A DNA stretch of 64,000 nucleotides, from the NCBI GenBank assembly GCA_037074705.1, contig CM073590.1:161198746-161262745 (forward strand), written 5' to 3'. A model generated the notes under the pieces. The model saw only the letters and a program-made list of their open reading frames with translations, was not told where the DNA came from and did no database searches. Below are positions 39,504 through 50,939 of the stretch, piece after piece (the stretch's first letter is position 1; every line of letters begins with the position of its first letter). A program made the position numbers and the translations under genes. Source of the stretch: Zhengitettix transpicula. Taxonomy: Eukaryota; Arthropoda; Insecta; Orthoptera; Tetrigidae.

Positions 39504-39681
39504 TCTTAGTATTCATATAAATTTAATATGAGAAACAATTACACAGAAAATAATTTAAACAAAGCAGGACGTTTCGACGGTACTTTGCGTTATTTTCTAC
39601 CAGCAATTGATGATAGAATGACTATGTTTAAATTTTTTCCTGTGTAATTGTTTCTCATATTAAATTTGTGTGCATACTAAG
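39504..39681. repeat. Fold-back element with arms of about 57 bp and central CGTCGAAACG
   Basis: Arms 39504-39560 and 39626-39681 pair over nearly their whole length (CTTAGTAT...AATTTAATATGAGAAACAATTACACAG). The 65-nt centre carries, on the minus strand, CCGTCGAAACGTCC, the same core found in the other fold-backs, although the arms are unrelated to theirs. Confidence 0.8.
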
Positions 39682-40767
39682 GTCCTTTTAATTTTTATTA
39701 ATTGAATCAGGCGTTAAATGTATACGTATTAAGTTTAATAGTCCTGGACATCGAACTCTAGATCAACGCAGTCATTCAAACAAATCTCAAGTATTATTTA
39801 GTTTTGATTATGAGAGCTTTCAAAAATAAAATCTTGTATAATTTAATCTTAAACAATTACTCGAATCGATCGAGTAAAATTAGCAGCCCTCTTACAACGT
39901 ACTAGCCACTAATTTCTGAACAGTAAATCACTCGGAAGTTTTCGTAATACTATAAAGCTTAATTATTCTGATTTTTATCGTAAATTATCAATAAGTGAAG
40001 AGTTGTATACCCATCAGAAAGTACTTTCTGCAAACTCGTGCAATTTCCAAAATGATAACAGTCCTTTCAATATATTGAGTAGTTTGGCATTCCATTAACT
40101 CTTGGCAATATGTTTTATCTGCACTGCTAAAACACTAAAATTACGGCGTTGGTCAGTGCTAACATAAAAGGAATAAATACTCTCACATTTTCCTTGTTGT
40201 GATTATTTTTTTAATTATCTGGCAAACTTCACATCTATAGGAATAATAAAAGGAAATGAGACATGCAACATTAGTCATTGTCTGTACTCCATTTTTATCC
40301 AAGTTGGAATAACTGTAAAGTAGCAGAATAAGCATTATTTTGTTTCTTAGTGTTAGTCAGGAAGCGTCAACCGAAATACATTACATAAACCTCTCAATAT
40401 CAAGTTGCATAACATGCGATTACAAATATAAAATATCGTAATTACTTAATCTCTTCAACAAATTGCAAGCTCAGCTTTTGTTAAAAAAAATGGTATAGAG
40501 AGTTATTAATTAATTTATACGCTATATATTCATATATATAGTATATGCCCAGCGAAAGTCAAAGTAAGGGCATTTTGTAAATGCACATTACACACGGCGC
40601 ACAATACATTTTGATAAATATTATTTACGCAGGCAAATGCGCTCGTCAATTAGGATAATCAGAAATCAGCTGTACGTGTTACTAAAGCACCCATTGAAAT
40701 AAATAAAACTTTACAATAAAACCATAATGCCTTCTGTATAAACCATCAGAAGAATAAAAACAATATA
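39682..40767. other. AT-rich intergenic DNA, nothing recognised
   Basis: No gene or repeat was recognised. Confidence 0.4.
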
Positions 40768-41256
40768 CGATGATCACTCCAAAAGTAATACACAATATTT
40801 TTATATAAATTTATTTTTCATTCAACGTCTCGTGTTCAAATTATTTTAACCCGTTCCTGTGAATGGCGCTGTCATAGCAAGATTGCTGCTGCACATGACA
40901 TTTGTCAAAGCAACTTCCTGTTATATAATTCCTGTGCTGTAAAAACGAGATAGTGGGAAACATCCACAAGTAGTCGAAAAAGGTGTATAGAGATGCTGCT
41001 GTCGATCGGAGTACAGTGGGAAAGCAGATTACGAGGTGAATAATGGCACGCCAATATTGGGGATACTTCTCTCGGCGGCTGTACTAACTCCTGACAATGT
41101 ACAGAGAGTTAACGACGTGCTTGACAGGAATGAGGATTGTGTGAAAAATGAAATTTTGTTCTTAAAATATCTACATACTGTAAAAAAATTGGAAAGTTGT
41201 AAAATGAAAATATAATTTTCAAATAAATGTTGTGCGTTACTTAGGAGTGACCTTCG
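40768..41256 (+). mobile_element. Mariner-like element, internally deleted, with intact TIRs and TA duplication
   Basis: The ends are inverted copies of about 28 bp: CGATGATCACTCCAAAAGTA on the left, and CGAAGGTCACTCCTAAGTAA when the right end is read on the minus strand. Both are flanked by TA (40766-40767 and 41257-41258), the target duplication of the IS630-Tc1-mariner superfamily. The 489-bp interior keeps a degenerate start of a transposase: a helix-turn-helix region around 40960-41040 and LTPDNVQRVNDVLDRNED at about 41085-41140, the mariner linker. The catalytic DDD domain is missing, so this is a non-autonomous deletion derivative. Confidence 0.85.
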
Positions 41257-41258
41257 TA

Positions 41259-43577
41259 GCTTGCCAGATCGGAGAAAATTATCGTAAAATAAATAAACAG
41301 CTCTATGGTGTTAGAGGAAACATTCGTAAATTCTGACTTTAAAATATCAACATCCACAGGGTGATTATTAGTGTAACAAATATTCAAGAACACAAAAACA
41401 AATTATTAGCAAAAGAAAGTATGATACCTACGAAATTTTATCATTACCATGAAAATATCCCGTAAAAGAATTAAATAAGCCCGGAGCTATAACTTTGGTT
41501 CTCGCTCAAACTATGATAGCTCTTCAACTCGCGACTCCAATCACGGAATTGCTCAGAGTAAAGAATTTTTAGTTTACGTTATAAAATACGAAATTGGATG
41601 TTCAATAGCATTATGATTATTTACATTAATCCCAGTAGAAACTTTCATCAGATTGACAGTGAATATAGAAAGGGACGCGGGAGGTGACAGTTACGACATG
41701 TGAAGATTGCCGGATTACATTGTACTCGTCAAAAGGAAATTAGATGTAGAAGTTGCAACGTAAATTAGTGGGTTTAGTTAAGAAGAACTTCAAAAAGGAA
41801 AAGTTGTTAATGTGAAGAAAGGAGACCAACAAATTATCTCGGTCGCATCAAGGTAATCATTGTTTGTATTCATGCTTGTTACAGGAGACAATAATAATTA
41901 TTTGTTAATTAATAATTGTTTAAGTACATAGTTCTTTCAAATGATACGATATAAGGTAGTAAATATATGGGTAGAAAACAACAAAATTAGATTTTCATAA
42001 CTTGAAACTACATTTAGTTCGAAATAATTATAGTCTAATTGTGAAAAAGGAAATAATTAGAGCGGAAGGAATGCATTGACGTATTTTTAATGCAACAGGC
42101 AAATACGGTACACTAAAAAACACTATGAAACAAAGTACAATCGTACATATATTTATATGTACGCAAGGCAATTTTAAACTAATAAAATCCATCGAACATT
42201 GAACAAAATCTGACCTTTTGTAAAGTATAAAATAATGAAATATTGCAATAACCTGAATTAATTGAATCACTGCGTTAGTTAAAAGTTATATTAAAGAGTT
42301 AATAACTTCCAAGGCTGATGTTGTTTAACAATGTCTAAATTATACATAAATTTATGAATCTTTTGGTATTTAAGACTTTTGGAATAAGTTTGAACGTGTT
42401 TCTTTACAATATATAACCAGTGAAGAGGTCACAAATATAGGGGAAAAACGTTGTGCATTACTTTAATTTTTTATTGTAAACTACAGTTTAACTTTTTTAT
42501 GTAACTTCTATTTCATGCAGTAAATAAATTTATTGTGACTCTTTTTGGATATATTTCCTTATTATAACAAACATTTTCTTTAATTTTGTAAGTAGTACAA
42601 AATAGTAAATAATTATTTTACCGTGGTTTGATTCGCAATTTCCAAAATCTCTAATCCATATTAATCGGGATCAGTGACAAGTTGCAGTTTAAGGCCAAGT
42701 TCAGACCTTTCAACATGGGGAGTGGGTGTTCGAAGGGGTTAATAAAATGTTCATAATTACCCAGATCGGTGTAAAAGCGCTGTTACTGGAGGCAGTCCCG
42801 ATAACAATTTAGCGCCAGTTTAGTGAAAAAGAACTGTGTAGAACCTACAACGAATGCTGGGTGTGAATAACATTTAGGGTAACGTTATTGAATCGGCAAT
42901 CTTAATAGGATAGGGAAAAACAGTTTTTATTCCTCGGATACCACTCACTCTTATAGAACGGCTTTTAACTTAAATTTTGGATCCCAATCAACAAGTCACA
43001 AGAGTAATCTTTTAAGAATTGCTGGGTTTATTTGAGATTGTCATGTTACTGCCGTGGACAACTAGATTGTTCCAATATTCATATATTCTTTCCACTAGAG
43101 CTTAAACAAAATATAAAGGACATTTCTGAATGTTAAACATCCATTACAAGACTATTATAATTAAATATGTAACCATTGATCTTCATCGTTTCGTTTCAGG
43201 TAGCGAATTATCAACTATGCATAAATTTTCTTTCCGTATATTCTCGTAGGTAAATGACCACATCAACAAATAACACCGTGGATTAAACTGTTTATTTCTT
43301 ATTATTTTCTATTAATACCATTATTTTAGATTAATTAACCTTATTTCACTCGGCATATAGTTTAAAAAAAAATCCCATTAATCATTTCGCCCCATAATAT
43401 TTAGCCTCTTTGTCATAAACCATTTGGTCATAACCATCTTTTTATTTGAATTAGTTTTATGATGATCCTATGTAAAAGTCACGTCTTTTATTTGATCTAA
43501 AACGCGTTTGGTTAGAAACCACATCGTTGTAGTCGCACGTGTATTATGAAAAGTTTCTTATTATCTATACATCGAAA
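41259..43577. other. AT-rich intergenic DNA, no gene recognised
   Basis: A perfect 10-bp-stem palindrome (CGTACATATA...TATATGTACG) lies at about 42144-42165. A moderately CpG-rich patch at 42700-42850 is unexplained. Confidence 0.4.
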
Positions 43578-43688
43578 ACTGGCTACCTTCCTCTACCCTT
43601 CCGCATCGCCCCTCTAAAATCCCTTCCTATGCTATTAAAGGGGAGTTGCCACCATGTGGATTACCCTCATGTAGCCTGTTACCCTAAA
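43578..43688 (+). mobile_element. Family A retroposon, short 3' copy
   Basis: It starts CTGGCTACCTTCCTCTACCC and ends CTGTTACCCTAAAAC, nearly the same extent as the copy at 24439. Very similar to that copy, which suggests recent activity of the same truncated form or the same truncation point. Its A-tail is only four bases. Confidence 0.9.
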
Positions 43689-44514
43689 ACAACGATTCAA
43701 TTAAATATAAATCCATTATAAATAAACAACGTTTCAGAATTCATCATTAAATTACCTACCACTTCTATTCAAATACAAGCAAATATTATTTTCAATGAAA
43801 AGTTGTTTTATCGTGGAACCAGAATATTCTCAAATTGCCATTACTAATAATTTTCATAACAATAAAATTTTAAAAAATTAATTCCGTAGTATTCATGAAA
43901 TGCAAATAAATAGTACTAATGACAAATGAAATATATGAACAATGTCTGTCAGAGTCTGGAAGTAATGTTTCACAGCATAGAAAATGTTGAAAAATATTTC
44001 TTTACTTTATAAAACAGAATGGCATTATAATGTGCGATATAATACAAGACAAGACCGGACCATTAAAATAACTTCTAATAAATTTATTTCATTTATATTC
44101 TGACAATATTACTTTTTTAATTTTTATAGACTTTTGTAATAAACTTAATTTATAAATGCACTGGATTGGTATGTGTTCAAAATCCTTAGCTCGATTCATA
44201 AGATAACGTACACTAATTACACATATATAGAGGGATACAGAAAACGGAACTGTTGAAACGCAGAAACAACTTTTACGTGTTGTGTTGCGCGGTTTCTGTG
44301 ATCTTACACGATGATAAGTTAGAACTCGATTGATCGTCTCAGTCACAGTCGGTGAGCGTTTCTACGCTACGTCCGAAAATGGTGGTTGATAAACGTGATC
44401 AGCACGTTAAAATTGGGTTTCTCGTGACACTTAAAAGTCTATACCGACGGTAACAGAGACTTGTCAAGTGTTACTGGAAGATGTATGTCTTGTTTACCAA
44501 AATAAGTCTGGGAC
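43689..44514. other. Intergenic DNA with a CpG-rich patch
   Basis: 44280-44480 is CpG-dense (GTGAGCGTTTCTACGCTACG), the last such stretch before the CpG-poor tract to the right. No gene was recognised. Confidence 0.35.
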
Positions 44515-45190
44515 AGAAAGTAATTTATTTGTCAACAATAGAAGTAGTTTTATTGATTCAAAAATTTTATTTATATAGAGTGTAGAACAAGTCAAATTAA
44601 TATAAATTAACACATGATAGAATATTACAAAATATACTTTACATTGAAAAATAATAAATGTGATTATATTTACAGTTAATAATTGTTTGTTAAACGAAGA
44701 ATATTACAATTATTTACAAACAAATTTTATATTGTCTTATTGAGATTATGAAAATTTGGTATCCATATACTGTTGCACTGATTAAAAACAATGAGTGAAC
44801 ATTTAATCGAAAAGATTTGGAATTGGTTTTTATATTTTGATGCAATTTATTATATGCTTCCCATATAAAGTAATCCTAGTTGATATTTTCTCAATCCCTG
44901 ATATGTCAAATGAATGCTATTAATATTGCTGGTATTGTAGGAATGGACATTATTATTCAACTATAAAATGTACAGAACAAACTGTTTCTGGCATTTATAT
45001 GCATTGGAGTGGGAGAATTTGTAGCTGTGTGAACGGTGGTTTTGTTGATAAAATTCACCCATAATTATTTCTAACATTCTTTTCTGTATTTAGAACATCT
45101 TGTGATAGTCGAGGCCCCAAAATTGTGTTCCATAAGTAATTTTAGAGTAAAAACTATGGCAAACTAGACTGAATTTAGTGTTCCCATATC
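44515..45190 (-). pseudogene. LINE reverse-transcriptase 3' fragment (minus)
   Basis: On the minus strand from about 45180 one frame reads ...FYSKITYGTQFWG, then KMF, a stop, and IQKRMLEIIMG. This is the typical post-palm region of non-LTR retrotransposons (fhSxlxYGixFWG...xlQKxaxRiI.g). It decays with frameshifts to about 44515 and ends in AT-rich sequence like a 3' UTR. It lies in the same orientation as YTHDC1. It is dead; clade (CR1/Jockey-like) not resolved. Confidence 0.7.
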
Positions 45191-45231
45191 ATTAGGGTTG
45201 CCCGATTTATTGTAAGTTGAACCATGGTACA

Positions 45232-45250
45232 CCCCCCTCCCCCCCCCCCC
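45232..45250. repeat. C-rich homopolymer tract
   Basis: 18 of 19 bases are C, interrupted by one T. Likely length-variable. Confidence 0.9.
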
Positions 45251-45859
45251 AACCTCAGAAGCAGATTTTGTCTCACTTGGCCCTACTACTTAATTTATAA
45301 TTTATATTACACAATAAAATAAAATCAACCAATTTTAACAATAATTATTATTTAATTGGAACAAGAACAGTAAAAAAGAAACAAAATTTTAGACATGGAA
45401 TAAAAACAATTTTAAACATAAAATTGTATACGTTTAATTATATTTGGCCCCCTGCAAGGCTGCTTTATTTTTAAGTAGGGGAAAACTTGGATAAGATGAC
45501 AAACTTAATCTTGAAATATTTTTCCTGGGCTTGGTAAGTGGTTAAAGAATTTGAAATTTACAAAAAAAAAAACTTCTATCAACCCTTATGTACCATGGAA
45601 AATTTATAATACCCTCTTGTAAGGCAAAAAACAATTGCCCGCCACCCAAAAAAAAGGATATTTCGTCATCTTGTCCCACCTTTGGGATAAGATGACGAAC
45701 AAATATATCAAGGGCTAAAATTTATCAAGAAGTATTTCTTTATATAAAGAGCCAAAAAACTAAAAATATAATTCAAGATTACCCATTATGAAATTAAAAC
45801 TAAAGAACTAGCTAAAAAATTAATCGAAACATTAAAAAAACTCATATGCAAAAATTGCA

Positions 45860-46464
45860 TTTCCAGGGTGTATTTCATTTCATTATCATGAACAGCCTGA
45901 ACATGTTGCATGTGTCCCAGATTTGTACTTTAAGCTCTGGTACCTCAATTATTCCATCCCCTGCTCTGAAAATAATGCAGTCTTTTAATTCTTCTTCTAA
46001 TGAAGATCCAATATCATAGTCATCCTCTTATATACGCAATTTCTTCTTGTAATGGCTCAACAGGTGACGAGTATTGTAATCGATGCCTTGTAGTTTTCTT
46101 TCTTCTCTGGTTGTTTTCAATACTTTGGAAGGTAATGCTTCAACTGTCATTTTCAATTTTTCCTGTTGTTTACATTCTAACAATTCTATAACTTTCCTTT
46201 TTTTCTCATAGGGTTTGTTTCACAGGAGTCCTAGAAATGTGGTAAGAAGGCAGTTTTTCCTTGGCTTCCTTATTGTTTTCAGACTGTCTGTCGGAAGAGG
46301 TGTTGATGAAGTTGGTGGTTGTGGAAGAAAAGCTGACGAAGTGGCATGTTGTGGAGGTAGGGGTTGATGAAAGGGTGTGCACTGAATGAAGGCCCTAGGA
46401 AATGGACTGCTGAGCAGTGATAGGAGCTATTTCACCACTAGGACCGCATGTTTTTCAAATTTCA
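45860..46464 (-). pseudogene. Pogo-like transposase C-terminal tail remnant
   Basis: On the minus strand a mostly open frame gives a Ser/Thr/Pro-rich stretch (about 46300-46400), then YEKKRKVIELLECKQQEKLK, then TTREERKLQGIDYNTRHLLS, a stop, and an acidic tail. A low-complexity, charged C-terminus follows the DDE domain in many pogo/Tigger transposases. The identification rests mainly on its place inside the TIR element; the stops mean it is not functional. Confidence 0.5.
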
Positions 46465-46473
46465 CCTTAATGT

Positions 46474-46953
46474 TTTATTTTTTAGAGTAACAGACTACAT
46501 GAGGGTAATCCACGAGGTGGAAGCGTATAGGAAGGTAGTCCCCGGTTTTCTGGGCTGTATTTTACAGACCCTACATCTCATTCGCCTAAAAGTGATGCAG
46601 GACAAACCCTAGAAAACCTGCAACATGTAGGTACGGTTCTTTGGTACTATTTCCACGTCCTTCCGATGGCGGGAGTTGGGTTTGCTGATGGGACACAGCA
46701 TTCCCTTCTCCTTGCCTGGAGGTTTTAGGAGGCAGGTAGCCGACTATTCCAATAGGAATAGCAGACAACGCTTACCGTATGCCCAAGGTCTGCGATTCCA
46801 GAACATACACCTCTTAAAACAGGCCTCGTATTGTGGGAACCTAAGTTTAAAAAGCAGAGTGAAAAGAAGACATCCATGAAGATAGCCCTCTTTTTTCTCC
46901 AGCAAGGTTCCACCTGCGAGAGCTGCGTACAACTCCCAAAGGCTTCCGTATCT
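46474..46953 (-). mobile_element. Family A retroposon (minus) nested in the pogo-like element
   Basis: Bounded by the 9-bp duplication CCTTAATGT at 46465-46473 and 46954-46962. Its minus-strand poly(A) appears as a T-run at 46474-46482. An internal deletion removes most of the segment from TATTAAAGGGG to the TTAACC region, but the other landmarks and the 5' region (GGAACCTTG...GGTTCCCACAATACGAGGCC) remain. The insertion lies inside the former transposase frame, so it is younger than the pogo insertion. Confidence 0.9.
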
Positions 46954-46958
46954 CCTTA

Positions 46959-47041
46959 ATGTCGGTTCTTTACCGCAGCATTTACACTGCAGATTTTATC
47001 CATTACTTCAGTAACAGCTGCATTCATTGCTTCCTTATCCC
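46959..47041 (-). pseudogene. Pogo-like transposase N-terminal HTH (psq-type) remnant
   Basis: The minus strand reads WDKEAMNAAVTEVMDKICSV then NAAVKNRH, which matches the first helices of the psq-type DNA-binding domain at the N-terminus of pogo-family transposases (W..E.m..Av.ev..g..s...Aa....iPr.TL). The reading frame is cut by the family A insertion immediately after this segment. Confidence 0.7.
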
Positions 47042-47526
47042 ACATTCCTTGTCACTTTTCCTGGGATGGGATGATAGAATAAATTTAAAAAAGCATTGTA
47101 ACAATTAATTACAAAACAAATATTTATAGACAGATACATGTCGGGTAAGATGGCGAAGTAACTAACTCATCGTCATTTTACCCCACATCACAATTTTTGT
47201 TTTTTGCTTGTTTTCCTAGCTCATCGTAAACTACCTAATTAATAATTTTTGTTGCAATGAGTTGCATTTTAAGAATATTTTATATATAAACAATGTAACT
47301 TACCGTAGCCGAGTAATTTCTTGTGCCGTTTAGTCATTAAATTACAAGCACAGATTACAAAACACACTTCAGTCAACACTGTTCACAAAACAATTTGAGC
47401 CAACAATACTTATAAGGAATTTGATTACCCATCTCTAGGTGTCTCAGATAGTGCATAGACAATGTTATCATCTATGACAGCATACGAGAAATACCGAGTT
47501 CGTCATTTTACCCAACCTTCCCCCTA

Positions 47527-49144
47527 CATAATCATGCAATTGACTACAATTGAAATAATTTTTTCAATGCACTGATGAATACTTTCATTTGGCCTTTGAA
47601 TCTCCATCCAATTACAATTTGAAGATTGCAATTCTCTTTTTAAGACCCACAGCTAAGACCGCTTCCTACAAAGTAATACTTTACTGCAGTTCTGTAGGAA
47701 GCATTAATTGGTCATCGATGGAAAGGGAGGTGTTTTTTAGTGGGTAAGAATCCCACACTACCGTGTAGTGCAGACTGAAACTTGTGTTTTTTGAATATTT
47801 TTCACCTACCCTAGTTAAAAAAAAGTTTAATTACTAATTTGGGAAGAAAATAATAATATGAAAGTCTTAATATTATCTTAAAATTCAATAAATGGACGAA
47901 ACAACACAAATAAACGTAGTATTTAAAAGAATGCCCTTTTAAAACTTTACAAGAAATTAAACACAACTGCAAACTAAAAAGAGTTAATTTTATTAAATGA
48001 ATGAAAATTTATACGTCTAAATTAATCCCGTTCTCATTCACATTAAGAGTAATTGATAGTCTTTTGAACAAAGCTGCAAAATAAATAAAGCCATAAAAAT
48101 TTGAATCTTAGTTTATGAATCTTGATTTATTTAATCAATGTGTTGCATTAAAACAATAAAAACTATTGCCGGGTGTATGTCACACATGACTTGAAAAGCT
48201 CACATGCAACCTCTGGTATTGACTATACATAATCAAAAGTAAGTATACATTTTATTTTTATTAATTGACTTCCAACTATCATTAGGTTTAATTAATCCTT
48301 AAAAAGTTAATATTACCCTGATTTACTGTTTAACTTGTACACTGGCAACTGATACAAGTGATGTATTCACTCCCAAATCATCTTTTAAATGAATGCATAT
48401 AAATGAGATAACACACACATTACAGTTTGTCTTTTACTTTCATTATTTTAAGTATTACTTATTATCATGTTGCCTATCATTTCATGATTTTTGCAGTATT
48501 TTTCTACAATGTAATGTAATATTTCAACATATGTTCATGAAATTTCTACAATTTTTAGGTGGAATTAATATCTTTCAGAGAAATTAAGTTTCACATAATC
48601 ATTCTTAGATATAAGTATAGGCCATTAAAGAGATACAAAATATGCCTTATCATTCCTAGAATTTTTTCTTCCTATGACAAAAAAAAATTGAATTGCGCAA
48701 CTCAGGCTGGCTCACTATAAACCTAAATTTTATTACACTAAAATAATTGCCATTTGTCTGTAATGACATAAAGAACATATTTCTGCAAGTTATTTCCATA
48801 TAACCAAATATCACATTGCCTACTAGTTACAAGTTACATTCTTCACTTTCAAAATGTTTTCTGCTCTTAAAAAAATATTGTTTTTAATATTGTCACTATT
48901 AGAGACTGCAGTGTAAGTGCAATAATATTATTTATATAAAATGGGAAATAAAACCGTACCATTACTCTAACAGTGTCCATTCAAATTTTTGCAGTTTTAT
49001 GGGTCAGGTGAATGATACTCACATATTTGGTACTTGCTTTCTGGTGGAAAGTGAAACAAATCTTGTGACTATTAATCAATCATCATTTGTTACAGCACAT
49101 CAATATGATTTTGTATCAAGTGGTTTATTTTAAACAATAAATAG
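47527..49144. other. CpG-poor, AT-rich DNA; probable transcribed or intronic sequence
   Basis: No exon was recognised. CpG is rare (many 60-base lines have none) although GC is similar to the left part of the window. This could be part of a methylated transcription unit on the minus strand (see findings). Confidence 0.35.
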
Positions 49145-49357
49145 TTGCAGAATACTAAGTTGTTGAGCAAAAAAGTCAACTGTGAACATTGGGAGGATTT
49201 ACCTGGGTGGCAAGAAGCTTTAAATGGTTATTGCTATCTCAATCACACATATATTGATATTCTTGCATTTGAAATATTAAATGTTTCAACTGTACAGTTT
49301 TTACCAAAACAATTTAGATTTGGTGAAACACATTGCCTGTTGCGTGACTTCCCATAG
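49145..49357 (+). other. Possible coding remnant or orphan exon
   Basis: A 70-codon frame with protein-like composition (EHWEDLPGWQEALNGYCYLN) is preceded by GTTGCAG, a plausible splice acceptor, and ends at a stop. Further in-frame protein-like stretches follow at about 49530-49690 (KCSHGCQTRWKYNLGD). I do not recognise the protein. It opens only from a TTG, so it is at best an internal exon, a pseudogene or a fragment of an unknown mobile element. Confidence 0.2.
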
Positions 49358-49386
49358 TCACATAATCAGTTATCCTTGATACAATT

Positions 49387-49397
49387 GGGGGGGGGGG
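49387..49397. repeat. Poly(G) tract
   Basis: Eleven consecutive G. Confidence 0.95.
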
Positions 49398-49760
49398 AGT
49401 CTTTAATAAATCTTCATCACAACAATCATCTCAATTAGGGAAAACCACTTCAGAATGGGTTGTAAAGGAATTCAAACTCCAATTCTCCTCATCACGAGAC
49501 CCTTTTTGTTTGTTCAGGACTACTTTATTGTGTTAATCATTTACTTACAAATAAGGTCCATTCTGTGTATTTCCCTTTCTCTAAATGTTCTCATGGATGC
49601 CAAACAAGATGGAAATATAATCTTGGTGACATAATTATTGAATTTTACAGAAAATCGATAAAAAAATCATCCAGTTTTCTATTAATTATTAAGTATGGGA
49701 TGTCGGCACAGTCAAAACTTAATAATTCATACTATGTCATAATAGCAATAATGTATAATG

Positions 49761-50222
49761 TTATATACATATACAATATAAGGTAAAATGACAAATATCA
49801 ATTTGATAATTATTTTTATTTATTATAAAATATACAGTTTGTAAATTTGTTAACAATGGTGTAGTAACATTATTGGAAGTGTTAAACTGGTATTTCATTG
49901 ATGTGAATAAGTAAAACAAATAAGGAAAGAAAAATATTAACAAAGATGACAGTAGTTGAAACAGCAAAGATAAAATCAACAAACCCATTAAATTACCACT
50001 CTGAATAACTCTTAAAACGATTACACAGGGGAAATCCATATGGTCTAACTCCATCCTGTCCATGTCCATTTTACCTTGGTCTAGAATAAGGGGACACGCA
50101 CGACAGAGCCAGTCAGCGAGGTAGTTAAACAATGACAACGCAAACAATGATAAGTTAAACAATGATCTGAAGTAAAATAACAATAATTTTTGTCTGTAAT
50201 ATGTTAATGACTTTCTGAACAT
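49761..50222 (-). CDS. Unrecognised 153-codon hydrophobic ORF, doubtful
   Basis: An ATG-initiated minus ORF, the longest in the window apart from YTHDC1 and its overlapping frames. It is rich in Leu/Phe/Ser with two strongly hydrophobic stretches (about residues 15-35 and 78-105) that could span membranes. It lies in the sense direction of, and about 9.6 kb beyond, the YTHDC1 stop codon, in CpG-poor DNA. No family was recognised, and T-rich antisense composition alone can produce such a hydrophobic frame. Most likely chance. Confidence 0.15.
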   Translation of the reverse strand: MFRKSLTYYRQKLLLFYFRSLFNLSLFALSLFNYLADWLCRACPLILDQGKMDMDRMELDHMDFPCVIVLRVIQSGNLMGLLILSLLFQLLSSLLIFFFPYLFYLFTSMKYQFNTSNNVTTPLLTNLQTVYFIINKNNYQIDICHFTLYCICI

Positions 50223-50939
50223 CGGTCATATCATATGAATCAAAATAGCTAAATGTTTACCTACATAGATGATCTTAATAGGCTATTAACCAAATAACAA
50301 AAATTAATAAAATGTTCGTGACAAATGGTAAACAAATTGCAGATGACATCAACATACTGATTCTGATTTGAAATTTTAAAGATAACATCTGGTTAATTTC
50401 ATAAAAATGTTTTATTAAAGGACTTTGAAGCAACAAATATAATATTAATAGTTATATTTATCTGTCATCTATATAATTGGAAATGTAAAAACACAGCGAA
50501 ATTATCAGAAATAAACTATTAACAAAAATTAGTACAATATTTTGTCTTCAACCTAGGGGTTCATAAGGTGTACAGTGAATAAATAATGTCCATACATAAG
50601 CAAAAACTAATAACCAAATATTGATGTATAAATAAATTTTGCTTAGAATTTTCAAGACATGCTGTATCACAAAGGGCATTACAGGCAGAGATTGCATGCA
50701 TGGGAAATTCTAATTTATTGTTGTTTTGGGAATGTATGGAAATTATTTACTCCATTGTGAAGTCCTAGATTAAGGATGAAACGTGTTAATTTTTGTTAAT
50801 TCTGACTTCTTTGGCTGTACTCAACTTTTGTAGAAGATAATATTCTGTATACTTTTACAATTAAGTAACCGAGACAAATTATTTCTCAAATTGCATAGTC
50901 AGTAGCTTTTTCTGTACTGTTTCCTAATTCTCTGTTTGA

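Larger units (their letters stand above)
45478..47524 (-). mobile_element. Pogo-like DNA transposon, degraded, with nested retroposon
   Basis: Terminal inverted repeats GGGGAAAACTTGGATAAGAT (45478) and, on the minus strand from 47524, GGGGGAAGGTTGGGTAAAAT are flanked by TA on both sides (45476-45477, 47525-47526), as in the Tc1-mariner-pogo superfamily. Related words (GGATAAGATGACGAAC, GGGTAAGATGGCGAAG) recur subterminally. The 2.05-kb element includes a 480-bp family A insertion. Transposase remnants lie on the minus strand (separate entries), but the DDE core is absent, so it is immobile by itself. Confidence 0.8.
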
